Shown here piece after piece: positions 1 through 8,341 of a stretch of DNA of 64,000 nucleotides. The first letter of the stretch is position 1, and each line of letters starts with the position of its first letter. The translations under genes were made by a program, and so were the position numbers. The notes beneath the pieces are model-generated. The model made no database searches and was not told where the DNA came from. It worked only from the letters and a program-made list of their open reading frames with translations. The stretch covers positions 1-64,000 of the forward strand of contig CAYGUA010000018.1 in the NCBI GenBank assembly GCA_964353015.1, given 5' to 3'. The DNA comes from JAMZMI01 sp964353015. GTDB taxonomy: Bacteria; Bacteroidota; Bacteroidia; Cytophagales; Cyclobacteriaceae.

Positions 1-3
1 ATA

Positions 4-33
4 AAAAAACCCCGATCGAGATGACCAGGGTTT
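4..33 (-). terminator. Probable terminator of tRNA-Phe
   Basis: Read on the minus strand just past the tRNA 3' end, AAACCC pairs with GGGTTT across a loop of about 18 bases that itself has some pairing, and a run of seven T follows. This is the expected layout of an intrinsic terminator for the tRNA transcript. The stem is short, so the call is moderate. Confidence 0.5.
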
Positions 34-36
34 GCG

Positions 37-109
37 TGGTGCTGAGTGGATTCGAACCACCGACTCACGGATTTTCAGTCCGATGCTCTACCAACTGAGC
101 TACAGCACC
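37..109 (-). tRNA. tRNA-Phe (anticodon GAA)
   Basis: On the minus strand a 73-base cloverleaf is visible. A 7-bp acceptor stem pairs GGTGCTG with CAGCACC. There is a D arm with AGCTCAGTTGG, an anticodon loop CTGAAAA carrying GAA, and a T arm with GGTTCGAATCC. The discriminator base is A and CCA is not encoded, so it must be added after transcription. The GAA anticodon reads both Phe codons. It sits alone, divergent from the Fe-S gene at 198. Confidence 0.96.
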
Positions 110-197
110 GCGTTTAAGAGGGGGCAAAAGTAGATAATTATACGAGAGTCACAAAAATATTTTTTGAAAAAATAAAAGAGCTTTAAAACAAGATAAA

Positions 198-1526
198 ATG
201 AGTCTTATATCGCAAGTGGTTTTTATCCTGATTCTTGGGTTTTTTGGTTTTTTAATTGCCAAAAGAATCATTCGAATCAAATCGAATATAAATCTTGGTA
301 AACCTGCCCAACTCAATGGAAACAAATCCGAAAGAATCAAAACCATGATGCTTGTCGCTTTTGGTCAGAAAAAGATGTTCAAGCGCTTCGTGCCGGCTAT
401 TTTTCACTCTTTCATCTATGTTGGATTTATCCTGATCAATCTTGAAGTGCTTGAAATTGTATTGGACGGACTGCTCGGTTCGCACAGGCTTTTTGCACCT
501 TATTTAGGTAGTTTCTATACCATGATGATTTCATTTTTTGAAGTACTTGCCGTTTTGGTCATTGTGGGATGTCTGGTTTTTTTGGTCAGAAGAAATATTT
601 TCAAGCTTGGGAGATTTCACAAAGTTGAGATGAAGGGTTGGCCAACTCTTGATGCAAACTTGATTCTGGTTATTGAAATTGTCTTGATGGTGGCTATACT
701 TTCTATGAATGCCGCCGATCAGATTTTGCAGCAAAGAGGAATGGGACATTATACGGTAACAGGATCTTTTCTGATCAGTTCTGCATTGATGCCATTATTT
801 GAGCAAATTCCTGCTGGTGGACTGCTGTTGTTAGAGCGGTCAGCCTGGTGGTTTCATATTGTTGGGATTTTTGCATTTGCTCTGTATGTGACCTACTCAA
901 AGCATCTTCATATTTTCATGGCCTTCCCAAATACTTTCTACAGCAGATTGGAAGCAAAGGGCAAAATGAACAATATGAATGAGATCACCAATGAGGTGAA
1001 AATCATGCTTGGCATGCCGTTGGAAACCGAAGCTGCACCTCCGCCAGAAGGAATGAAGTTTGGCGCCAAAGATGTCAATGATCTTACCTGGAAGAATCTC
1101 ATGGATGCTTATTCCTGTACCGAATGTGGACGCTGTACCTCGGAATGTCCGGCCAATCTTACTGGGAAAAAGCTATCGCCAAGAAAAATTATGATGGATA
1201 CACGAGATCGTGTGGAAGAGGTAGGTCAGGCTATTCAGCAAGGAAAAAATGGATTTGAAGATGGAAAATATCTGCTTGGTGACTATATCACCAAAGAAGA
1301 AATCAATGCGTGCACAAGTTGTAATGCATGCGTGGAGGCTTGTCCGGTAAATATCAATCCACTTGAAATTATTCTGCAGTTAAGAAGGTTTGTGGCCATG
1401 GAAGAATCCGCTGCGCCAGCTTCATGGAATTCTATGTTTTCCAATGTTGAAACGAATTTCGCTCCGTGGAAATTTGCTCCATCTGATAGATTCAATTGGG
1501 CAGATGAATTAAAATCTAAAAGCTAA
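198..1526 (+). CDS. Membrane-anchored 4Fe-4S electron-transfer protein (HdrC/NarI-like)
   Basis: A 442-residue protein with about five hydrophobic segments in the first 245 residues, resembling the cytochrome-b-like gamma subunit of nitrate reductase and Hdr-type complexes. A cytoplasmic ferredoxin-like part follows with two CxxCxxCxxxCP clusters starting near residues 307 and 372, each expected to bind a 4Fe-4S centre. It probably passes electrons between the membrane quinone pool and the CCG-domain partner encoded 11 bases downstream. The pair is widespread in Bacteroidota, but its physiological substrate is not known to me. The ATG at 198 starts directly with the first membrane segment. 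Assignment to the HdrC/GlpC-like superfamily is firm; the exact role is inferred. Confidence 0.85.
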   Translation: MSLISQVVFILILGFFGFLIAKRIIRIKSNINLGKPAQLNGNKSERIKTMMLVAFGQKKMFKRFVPAIFHSFIYVGFILINLEVLEIVLDGLLGSHRLFAPYLGSFYTMMISFFEVLAVLVIVGCLVFLVRRNIFKLGRFHKVEMKGWPTLDANLILVIEIVLMVAILSMNAADQILQQRGMGHYTVTGSFLISSALMPLFEQIPAGGLLLLERSAWWFHIVGIFAFALYVTYSKHLHIFMAFPNTFYSRLEAKGKMNNMNEITNEVKIMLGMPLETEAAPPPEGMKFGAKDVNDLTWKNLMDAYSCTECGRCTSECPANLTGKKLSPRKIMMDTRDRVEEVGQAIQQGKNGFEDGKYLLGDYITKEEINACTSCNACVEACPVNINPLEIILQLRRFVAMEESAAPASWNSMFSNVETNFAPWKFAPSDRFNWADELKSKS

Positions 1527-1537
1527 AAATCTGAATT

Positions 1538-2335
1538 ATGAGTGTAGAAATAAAAATCCCGACTGTCGCCGAATTAGTAGCAAAAGGAGAAGCTCCTGAA
1601 ATACTTTTTTGGGTTGGATGTGCAGGCTCTTACGATGATCGCTACAAAAATGTAACGAAAGCTTTTGTGAAAATCCTAAATCACGTGGGAGTCAATTTTG
1701 CAGTTTTAGGGCCAGAGGAAACTTGTACTGGTGACCCTGCCAGACGCGCGGGTAATGAATTCCTGTTTCAGATGCAGGCCATGGCCAATATTCAGGTATT
1801 GAATGGTTACAGTATTCAAAAAATTGTCACTGCATGTCCTCACTGTTTCAATACATTAAAAAATGAATATCCTGAGCTTGGAGGCAATTATGAGGTAATA
1901 CATCACTCTCAGTTTCTTCAGCAGTTGATTGATGATGGAAAGGTGACATTGCAAGGAGGCGGATCATTTAAAGGAAGAAAAATTACTTTTCATGACTCCT
2001 GTTATCTGGGTCGTGCAAACAATGTCTATGAAGCACCAAGAAAGGTGCTGGAGGCATTAGATGCCGAACTTGTGGAGATGAAGCGATGTAAAACTACAGG
2101 ATTATGTTGTGGAGCAGGAGGAGGTCAGATGTTTAAGGATGCGGAATCAGGCAATAAAGAAATTAACATCGAACGCACTGAGGAGGCTTTACAAACCAAA
2201 GCATCTACCATCGCTGTGGCTTGCCCCTTTTGTATGACCATGATGACTGATGGGGTAAAAAATAAGGAAAGAGAATCTGATGTGAAGGTTCAGGATCTGG
2301 CGGAACTCATTGCAGAGGCTGAAGGTTTGAATTAA
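1538..2335 (+). CDS. (Fe-S)-binding CCG-domain protein (HdrB/LldE-like)
   Basis: A 265-residue soluble protein with two cysteine-rich CCG-type motifs. The second is complete: Cys155, Cys190-Cys191, then Cys229xxCys232, within HDSCYLGR and CCGAGGG. The first has Cys28, Cys63 and Cys100xxCys103 but only one cysteine where a CC pair is usual. CCG domains bind unusual Fe-S clusters in heterodisulfide reductase B, GlpC and lactate oxidation subunit LldE. It follows the membrane Fe-S gene by 11 bases and almost certainly forms one complex with it. The substrate cannot be told from the sequence; lactate- or glycolate-type oxidation and quinone-linked electron transfer are the main options. Confidence 0.85.
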   Translation: MSVEIKIPTVAELVAKGEAPEILFWVGCAGSYDDRYKNVTKAFVKILNHVGVNFAVLGPEETCTGDPARRAGNEFLFQMQAMANIQVLNGYSIQKIVTACPHCFNTLKNEYPELGGNYEVIHHSQFLQQLIDDGKVTLQGGGSFKGRKITFHDSCYLGRANNVYEAPRKVLEALDAELVEMKRCKTTGLCCGAGGGQMFKDAESGNKEINIERTEEALQTKASTIAVACPFCMTMMTDGVKNKERESDVKVQDLAELIAEAEGLN

Positions 2336-2421
2336 TGGTTACCAATGGATTAAATGGAAAAAATCTGTTTGAAACAAAAAATCCAATCATTTACTTTCAA
2401 CCTTCACCCGGATATTCGGGT

Positions 2422-2429
2422 TAAATTTG
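2422..2429 (+). promoter_or_regulatory. TAnnTTTG -7 promoter box
   Basis: The sequence TAAATTTG exactly matches the Bacteroidota -7 consensus. It ends only four bases before the ATG at 2434, so transcription from it would give an almost leaderless mRNA. No clear -33 TTG is seen at the usual distance. Confidence 0.45.
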
Positions 2430-2433
2430 TCTT

Positions 2434-2922
2434 ATGATTACACAAGCAATAGATCAGATGCCTGACACTTCCCGCTTATGGGTTTATCAGTCAAACAGAG
2501 CATTTCTCCCGGAAGAAAAAATTCAAATTGAAATACTAACTCAAAGCTTTCTGAAACAATGGGCAGCTCATGGTGCATCATTGAATGCATCATTCTCTAT
2601 TGAGTTTGATCAATTTATAGTAATTGCTGTAGATGAAACTCAGAGCGCAGCAAGTGGCTGTAGCATTGATGCTTCAGTGGGTTTGATACGCGAAATTGAG
2701 AATCAATTTGGTTTAAGTCTGCTTGATAGAACCAAAGTAGCTATTCTCAAAAATGGCGAAATCAGAATCTATGCTTTTAATTCCATAAAAGAAAATGTTC
2801 AGAATGGTCAAATTGAAGCTGATTCAATGATCTTTAATAATACCGTACAAACTTTAGGACAGTGGAAAGCGGATTGGCAACAGCCAGCGAAAAGTAGCTG
2901 GATTGGTCGATTTTTCGGCTAG
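2434..2922 (+). CDS. Conserved Bacteroidota hypothetical (often mislabelled ABC transporter ATPase)
   Basis: A 162-residue soluble protein that I recognise as a family kept across Bacteroidota, often named 'ABC transporter ATPase' in databases. It contains no Walker A, no LSGGQ-type signature and no Walker B, so that name is not supported. Visible features are a tryptophan-rich start (RLWVYQSNRAF), a central stretch with CSIDASVGLIREIE and a C-terminus ending in WIGRFFG. There is no signal peptide or membrane segment. The function is unknown. It is separated from both neighbours and has its own consensus -7 box. Confidence 0.75.
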   Translation: MITQAIDQMPDTSRLWVYQSNRAFLPEEKIQIEILTQSFLKQWAAHGASLNASFSIEFDQFIVIAVDETQSAASGCSIDASVGLIREIENQFGLSLLDRTKVAILKNGEIRIYAFNSIKENVQNGQIEADSMIFNNTVQTLGQWKADWQQPAKSSWIGRFFG

Positions 2923-3002
2923 TGGTATCTTCCATCGTCTTTGTTATCTTTTCAATAATCAATATTGCTTAAATTCGGTTTTCATTGAAAGAATTGTTGT
3001 AA

Positions 3003-4979
3003 ATGAAGCAGCTCCCTTTACTTTTAGTCATCATTTTAATCTTACAATCCTGCACTCAGCGTATCGCACAGCGTAGCTTTGAGAAAGGTGAGTTTGAACG
3101 TGCTATCGAATTGTATAAGAAGGGCATGGATGAAAATGATCCTGATAGAAACTTTCAGATTGCTGAATCCTATCGTAAATCAAATAGACTAAAAGAAGCG
3201 GCGCGATTTTATGCGTCAGCTGCAAAAAATGGCTCCACTGAGCCTACTTTGCCATATAATTATGCCAGATCGCTGAAGGCAAATGAGCAATATGATGAGG
3301 CCGAAAAAATCCTGAATGAATATTTGTCTAAGCCTGCCGGTGAAAAGAAATACCGTGAGTTGGCTCAATATGAGCTCGACAATCTCGACAATCTTGATAT
3401 CATTATAGAGCAAACAAACTATTTCAGAATAAAAAATCTGGATGCTTTGAATACGCCTCGGGCAGAGTATTCACCGGTTTATCAAAATGGATTATTGTAT
3501 TTTACTTCAAACCGAAACAGTGAGCGAATCTACCTTGTTACCGGTACTCCTTTCACAGATATTTACACAGTACAGACACAAGGCGCCAATGTGAATATTA
3601 AAACTCTGGCGCTACTTGACCCGATGATCAATCATGATGATACAAATGAAGGATCGGTGGCAATTTCTCCAGATGGGACTTCAATAATTTTTGCAAAAGG
3701 GAATTCAGGTAAAGCCACAGGAAACACAGAGGTGAATTTATATTTCACCAGATATCGAAATGGTCAATGGTCTGATCCTCGGCCTCTAAGTGTCAATGAT
3801 CCTGATGCTTGGGATTCAACCCCCTCATTAAGTCCTGATGGCGGTACATTGTACTTTTCCTCTACCCGAGAAGGAGGTTTGGGTGGAGCAGATATTTATT
3901 CCGCTCAGCTCAATAGAAGAGGACGCTGGGTTGATATCAAAAATCTCGGTCCACAGATCAACACACCAGGCGATGAAGTATTTCCATTTGTTTCAGATGA
4001 TGGGAGCTTGTATTTTTCTTCAGATGGACATCCAGGGTTTGGCAATCTGGATCTTTTTGTTGCCAAAAGAGAAAGGGGGAAAATCAATATCTCGAATCTA
4101 GGGCAACCAATGAACTCTCAATCTGATGATTTTGGACTGTATCAATTTGATCTTACAAGAGGTTTCTTTACATCAAACCGACCAGGAGGAAAAGGCGATG
4201 ATGACATTTATACATTTGTCAATGATGATCCTGATTTGAAAATAGTCAATTATTACCTCGAAGGAGTAACGGTTACAAAAGACGATGGAGGCAATGAGAT
4301 CGTTCTGCCCAATACTAAAGTTGCACTTCATGCTGAAGATGGCGAAGTTGTTGGAGAGTCATTTACAGGTGAGGATGGGGTTTTTAAATTCAGGGTTTAC
4401 TCTGAGGAAAATTATAATCTGATAGGCGAAAAGACAGATTACTTCACGACCAGAATTAATTTCTCGACAGTAGGTAAGTCTGTTGATCGGAGTACATTGA
4501 CTGAGTTTATCACCAATGTAACGTTTGATTCCAAGATCAATATGGAACGAATTGTATTGGAGAAACCGATCGTCTTAAATAACATTTATTATGACCTGGA
4601 CAAAGCTGATATTAGACCAGATGCGGCTATTGTACTAGATAGTTTGGTCGGGTTGATGAATGACAATCCGGAGATCTATGTAGAGCTGGGCTCACATACA
4701 GATGCCCGTGCCGATGATGTTTACAACATGAATTTGTCAATCAGACGAGCCCGATCTGCTGTTCAGTATATGATCAAGAAAGGCGTGGAAGCCGAAAGAA
4801 TCACCGCTAAAGGGTACGGAGAGACGATGTTAATTGTGAAAAATGCACAGACAGAAGAAGAACATCAAAAAAACAGACGCACTGAATTTAAAGTGCTAAG
4901 ATACAATCCTAGTGAAAATGAAGATCATTTGCCTTCAGATCAGGAGTTTGATGAATATGATCGGTTTTTTGATGAATAG
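3003..4979 (+). CDS. PorE-like OmpA-family outer-membrane lipoprotein (TPR, PD40 propeller, CRD, OmpA)
   Basis: A 658-residue lipoprotein: lipobox LQSC puts the lipidated cysteine at residue 17. Domains in order are TPR-like helices (about 20-130), a WD40/PD40 beta-propeller with repeated SPDG and YFSS motifs (about 160-410), a carboxypeptidase-regulatory-like domain (about 415-510) and an OmpA peptidoglycan-binding domain (about 535-650) with TDARADD and NLSIRRARS. This order matches PorE of the type IX secretion and gliding machinery, which tethers the outer-membrane complex to peptidoglycan. Cytophagales genomes often carry several paralogues of this layout, so it may be one of those rather than PorE itself. 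It appears monocistronic. Confidence 0.85.
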   Translation: MKQLPLLLVIILILQSCTQRIAQRSFEKGEFERAIELYKKGMDENDPDRNFQIAESYRKSNRLKEAARFYASAAKNGSTEPTLPYNYARSLKANEQYDEAEKILNEYLSKPAGEKKYRELAQYELDNLDNLDIIIEQTNYFRIKNLDALNTPRAEYSPVYQNGLLYFTSNRNSERIYLVTGTPFTDIYTVQTQGANVNIKTLALLDPMINHDDTNEGSVAISPDGTSIIFAKGNSGKATGNTEVNLYFTRYRNGQWSDPRPLSVNDPDAWDSTPSLSPDGGTLYFSSTREGGLGGADIYSAQLNRRGRWVDIKNLGPQINTPGDEVFPFVSDDGSLYFSSDGHPGFGNLDLFVAKRERGKINISNLGQPMNSQSDDFGLYQFDLTRGFFTSNRPGGKGDDDIYTFVNDDPDLKIVNYYLEGVTVTKDDGGNEIVLPNTKVALHAEDGEVVGESFTGEDGVFKFRVYSEENYNLIGEKTDYFTTRINFSTVGKSVDRSTLTEFITNVTFDSKINMERIVLEKPIVLNNIYYDLDKADIRPDAAIVLDSLVGLMNDNPEIYVELGSHTDARADDVYNMNLSIRRARSAVQYMIKKGVEAERITAKGYGETMLIVKNAQTEEEHQKNRRTEFKVLRYNPSENEDHLPSDQEFDEYDRFFDE

Positions 4980-5028
4980 TTTGATGCTACTTTATTTCAT
5001 TAGCACAACCAAAAGCGCGGCAATTATT

Positions 5029-5036
5029 TAGATTTG
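5029..5036 (+). promoter_or_regulatory. TAnnTTTG -7 promoter box of purM
   Basis: TAGATTTG fits the Bacteroidota -7 consensus exactly and ends five bases before the purM ATG at 5042. The predicted transcript would begin at or next to the start codon, suggesting leaderless translation. A -33 element is not obvious. Confidence 0.45.
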
Positions 5037-5041
5037 CGCAC

Positions 5042-6208
5042 ATGAGTGATCGATATGCGCAGCGGGGTGTTTCCGCAACCAAAGACGAGGTACATGCGGC
5101 CATCAAAAACATTGATAAAGGCCTTTTTCCACAAGCTTTTTGTAAAATAGTTCCAGACCTTCTTACTCGTGATGATGCTTTTTGTAACATTATGCATGCC
5201 GATGGAGCGGGCACCAAATCATCTTTGGCTTATATGTACTGGAAAGAAACTGGTGACATGTCAGTCTGGAAAGGAATAGCTCAGGATGCGGTGATTATGA
5301 ATACGGATGATCTGCTTTGTGTTGGCTGTACTGAAAACATTCTTTTGTCCTCTACTATTGGAAGAAACAAAAATCTGATTCCGGGAGAGGTGATCGCAGC
5401 AATTATCAATGGTACAGAGGAAGTGCTGCAAATGCTTAGAGATCAAGGTATGGACATCATTTCAACCGGTGGAGAAACTGCCGATGTTGGAGATTTGGTG
5501 AGAACCTTGATAGTCGATAGCACAGTAACTGCTCGTATGAAAAGATCGGATGTGATCAGTAACGATAACATTCGTTCAGGAGATGTGATTGTCGGCATGG
5601 CATCATACGGACAGGCAACTTATGAATCTTCATACAATGGTGGCATGGGCAGCAATGGACTGACCTCAGCACGTCATGATGTATTTGATAAAATTTATCG
5701 AGAGAAATATCCAGAGGCATATGATCCTGGTGTAAATCGTGATCTTATTTTTTCTGGCAGCAAATTATTGACAGATACGGTTGATGATAGTCCTTTAGAT
5801 GCTGGAAAGCTTGTACTCTCGCCTACCAGAACCTACGCTCCAGTCGTGAAAAAGCTATTGGATGAATTAGCTGGAAACATACATGGTATGGTTCATTGTA
5901 GTGGAGGAGCGCAGACTAAAGTGCTTCACTTTATCAATAATTTGAAAGTGATCAAGGATAATTTATTTGAAATTCCCCCATTGTTTAAACTGATTCACGA
6001 AGAAAGCGGCACGGACTGGAAAGAGATGTATCAAGTATTCAATATGGGTCACCGATTTGAGGTGTATTTGCCAGAACAATCTGCCCAAATGGCCATAGAT
6101 ATTTCCAAGTCATTCAATATCGACGCAAAGATTGTTGGTAGAGTAGAATCAGCAAACAAGAAGGAAGTGGAGATTATTACAGAAAATGGCATTTACAACT
6201 ATCATTAA
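5042..6208 (+). CDS. purM: Phosphoribosylformylglycinamidine cyclo-ligase (AIR synthase)
   Basis: PurM uses ATP to close formylglycinamidine ribonucleotide into aminoimidazole ribonucleotide, the fifth step of purine synthesis in the cytoplasm. The 388-residue product begins with the family opening SDRYAQRGVSATKDEV. It carries the glycine-rich substrate region ADGAGTKSS, the GGETADVGD motif and the C-terminal MGHRFEVY segment. It is longer than the roughly 345-residue enterobacterial enzyme and of the form typical for Bacteroidota. A GNAT gene follows after 13 bases and may be cotranscribed. No other purine gene is nearby. Confidence 0.93.
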   Translation: MSDRYAQRGVSATKDEVHAAIKNIDKGLFPQAFCKIVPDLLTRDDAFCNIMHADGAGTKSSLAYMYWKETGDMSVWKGIAQDAVIMNTDDLLCVGCTENILLSSTIGRNKNLIPGEVIAAIINGTEEVLQMLRDQGMDIISTGGETADVGDLVRTLIVDSTVTARMKRSDVISNDNIRSGDVIVGMASYGQATYESSYNGGMGSNGLTSARHDVFDKIYREKYPEAYDPGVNRDLIFSGSKLLTDTVDDSPLDAGKLVLSPTRTYAPVVKKLLDELAGNIHGMVHCSGGAQTKVLHFINNLKVIKDNLFEIPPLFKLIHEESGTDWKEMYQVFNMGHRFEVYLPEQSAQMAIDISKSFNIDAKIVGRVESANKKEVEIITENGIYNYH

Positions 6209-6221
6209 TTTCTAAATCTAT

Positions 6222-6809
6222 ATGTTACCAATCACCATTTTAGAAAATGATACTGTAAAGCTAAGTCCACTCATGTCGGGTGATTGGAAGCTATTGACAG
6301 AGTTTATTTCAGAGAAGTCGATTTGGACAGCTTTCCCAAATGATTTAAGTAGTGAAGCGGCGTTTGAAACGTGGATGGAAGAGCGGGTAGCGCTGAGCAA
6401 AACGGGACATTGGTATCCATTTTTAGTGACAGACAAGCACAGCGGAAAGGCTGTAGGGTTGAGTTGTTATTTGAATGTGGATGAACCAAATCTTGTAATA
6501 GAAATTGGCGGCACATGGTATGCAAAACCATTTCAAGGAACAGCGATCAACCCAAATTGTAAACTGCTATTGATGACCTATGCTTTCGAAACTTTGGGTT
6601 TTGCAAGGTTAGAATATAAAACAGATGCACTCAATGCACGATCTCGAAGCGCGATTTTAAAGCTAGGCGCTAAAATGGATGGTATCTTGAGAAGTAACAG
6701 GATCGTGCAGAATGGCAGACGAAGAGATACAGTTTACTTCAGCATTTTGAAATCAGAATGGCCGGATATTAAATCGAAATTAGAGCATAGAATTTCTCAA
6801 TATTTATGA
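6222..6809 (+). CDS. GNAT-family N-acetyltransferase (RimJ/RimL-like)
   Basis: A 195-residue acetyl-CoA-dependent acetyltransferase of the RimJ/RimL type. It has the N-terminal 'VKLSPLMSGDW' strand, the GGTWYAKPFQGTAIN region that replaces the usual acetyl-CoA loop, and a C-terminal FARLEYKTDALNARSRSAILKLGA segment with the conserved asparagine and the 'LGA' turn. Such enzymes acetylate protein N-termini, amino acids or small amines; the substrate is not evident. It lies 13 bases after purM and its stop overlaps the next gene by four bases, implying translational coupling. Confidence 0.85.
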   Translation: MLPITILENDTVKLSPLMSGDWKLLTEFISEKSIWTAFPNDLSSEAAFETWMEERVALSKTGHWYPFLVTDKHSGKAVGLSCYLNVDEPNLVIEIGGTWYAKPFQGTAINPNCKLLLMTYAFETLGFARLEYKTDALNARSRSAILKLGAKMDGILRSNRIVQNGRRRDTVYFSILKSEWPDIKSKLEHRISQYL

Positions 6810-7243
6810 TTGTTTCGAAACCAAAATCAAATACTTCGATGGCTCTTGGGCTGTTTTTAGTGTTGATTTTCATCACGTTTTTCTTACTTCTTAATAGCCT
6901 GTTACGCGTACCAGATTATTTTATTTTGAAATTGATCTTATCGCCCATCGTCTTGGTTATCGGACTATTGGTCTTGGGTAAATTTTTAAATAGTCTGAAG
7001 GTGGTTTCCCTTGGGAAAGAAAAGATGGAAGTGCTTTTTCTCATTACACGCATGAGACTCAAAATTTCCGTCAATGAAATTCTTGGTTGGCGTGAAGAGG
7101 TGGTGAAGACACGAAACAGCGAGTTTCGGGAAGTCAAAATTCTTTATGGTAAAAAGAAAATATTAAAGCTCTCAAATAAAGAAAATACCGAATACGATAA
7201 GGTGATTCAATACTTGAGACAGAAAGTGAAGATCAGAAAATAA
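6806..7243 (+). CDS. Small membrane protein, two TM segments plus a PH-like tail
   Basis: A 145-residue protein with two hydrophobic helices (about residues 12-32 and 40-60) and a charged C-terminal half. The pattern LGKEKMEVLF...ISVNEILGWREE resembles the bacterial PH-like membrane proteins, but the similarity is weak and this is only a suggestion. The start codon overlaps the stop of the acetyltransferase gene in an ATGA, so the two are likely translated together. The function is unknown. Confidence 0.7.
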   Translation: MIVSKPKSNTSMALGLFLVLIFITFFLLLNSLLRVPDYFILKLILSPIVLVIGLLVLGKFLNSLKVVSLGKEKMEVLFLITRMRLKISVNEILGWREEVVKTRNSEFREVKILYGKKKILKLSNKENTEYDKVIQYLRQKVKIRK

Positions 7244-7250
7244 TGATAAA

Positions 7251-7273
7251 AAAGCCTCCGATTTGGAGGCTTT
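7251..7273. terminator. Bidirectional intrinsic terminator
   Basis: AAAGCCTCC and GGAGGCTTT form a perfect 9-bp stem around the 5-base loop GATTT. It lies between converging genes ending at 7243 and 7289. A-rich and T-rich flanks make it usable from both strands. Confidence 0.85.
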
Positions 7274-7288
7274 AAATTTTTGATGAAA

Positions 7289-7846
7289 TCAAGATTGAAG
7301 TGGGCCGAAAAGTGAATTGCCAGGACTATTTGGATCATCGCTTCTTAGAAATTCCTGTACACTTTGAATCAATTCGGATTCATCAATAGTAGCATCACCA
7401 TTTAGGTCCATTTTATCAAAAGCAAGTTTGGCATTAGATTCAGTCACACCGAAACATGACATAAATTGATAATACTCACTTTCTTCAATTGTGCCACTTA
7501 AATCCTCATCCATAATTGCAAATACGCCCCTCACGACTTTGTTCACATAGTTGTCGTACCATTCGTCATCGCAATTAATAATTTTGGCATCTGAGAATTC
7601 CAGCCATTCGTTTAGACTGGCACGGTTTGGGTGCATTCCATCTACATATTGGCTAAGGTCTGCCCATACCAATTCCATTGTTTCCTGGATGATCTTATAA
7701 TTTTCTGTCCCCGTCGCGATACCTCGTACCTGCGAAAGTCTTTTTCCTATTTCTACCCAATCTTCAGGCTCCATGAAGCCGTTATTATCTACATCAATGA
7801 GATTGAAGAAATGAATTTGTTTTTGCTGTTGAAGTGGTGTTAGCAT
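7289..7846 (-). CDS. EF-hand calcium-binding protein, sarcoplasmic/calerythrin-like
   Basis: A 185-residue soluble protein with EF-hand calcium loops. Loop 1 is D18-x-D20-x-N22-G...E26-x-x-D29, loop 3 is D113-x-D115-x-S117-G...E124, and loop 4 is D147-x-N149-x-D151-x-T153-x-D155-x-x-E158. A degenerate second hand sits around residues 60-88 and has lost its ligands. Four hands with a dead second one is the layout of sarcoplasmic calcium-binding proteins and bacterial calerythrin. It has no signal peptide, so it probably buffers or senses cytoplasmic calcium. It is convergent with the PH-like gene and lies upstream of yraN on the same strand. The cellular target is unknown. Confidence 0.88.
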   Translation of the reverse strand: MLTPLQQQKQIHFFNLIDVDNNGFMEPEDWVEIGKRLSQVRGIATGTENYKIIQETMELVWADLSQYVDGMHPNRASLNEWLEFSDAKIINCDDEWYDNYVNKVVRGVFAIMDEDLSGTIEESEYYQFMSCFGVTESNAKLAFDKMDLNGDATIDESELIQSVQEFLRSDDPNSPGNSLFGPLQS

Positions 7847-7889
7847 CTTTGGTTGATTTTAAATTATCCTTTTCAAATATGCCCTCAAG

Positions 7890-8231
7890 TTAATAGAACG
7901 CATCTTCAATGTGAACAACTTTTTCTCCAATAATTGAAATAATATCAAAGCGAATATCTTTCATCCAATTGATAGCATAGATGTAATACTCTGCAGTGGA
8001 AATTATTTGTTTTTGTTGTGCACTCGATACGAATGTTTCCGGTTCACCGTAGCTGTTCCCCTTTCGGGACTTTACCTCTACAAATATTAGCAATTCGTTT
8101 TTGATCATGCCGATGATATCAATTTCACCATGACTGTACCGATAGTTTCGTTCAACAATCTCAAAACCCTTTTTCTTGAGATAAGAAACAGCCAAATCTT
8201 CTCCATATTTGCCTTTCGCCTTGTTGTCCAT
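7890..8231 (-). CDS. yraN: YraN family (UPF0102) endonuclease-like protein
   Basis: A 113-residue member of the restriction-endonuclease-like fold. It shows the family features GEDLAVSYL near the start, GEIDII with the catalytic-type aspartate, and FVEVKSRKG with the ExK core. The family resembles Holliday-junction resolvases, but its biological role is not settled. The length is normal. The EF-hand gene follows 43 bases downstream on the same strand, which may be coincidental. Confidence 0.9.
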   Translation of the reverse strand: MDNKAKGKYGEDLAVSYLKKKGFEIVERNYRYSHGEIDIIGMIKNELLIFVEVKSRKGNSYGEPETFVSSAQQKQIISTAEYYIYAINWMKDIRFDIISIIGEKVVHIEDAFY

Positions 8232-8341
8232 GATTAAAAATAATCGAAATAATTATTAATATATAGCGGTTACTTAAAATTTCCATTGAACTACTGCACC
8301 ATTGAAGTTGTTTCAATAGGGAAAATATTGAGAGGTATCAA

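Noticed and set aside
2434..2922. Naming this gene an ABC transporter ATPase
   Set aside because: None of the ATP-binding or signature motifs is present; the name is a common database error for this family.
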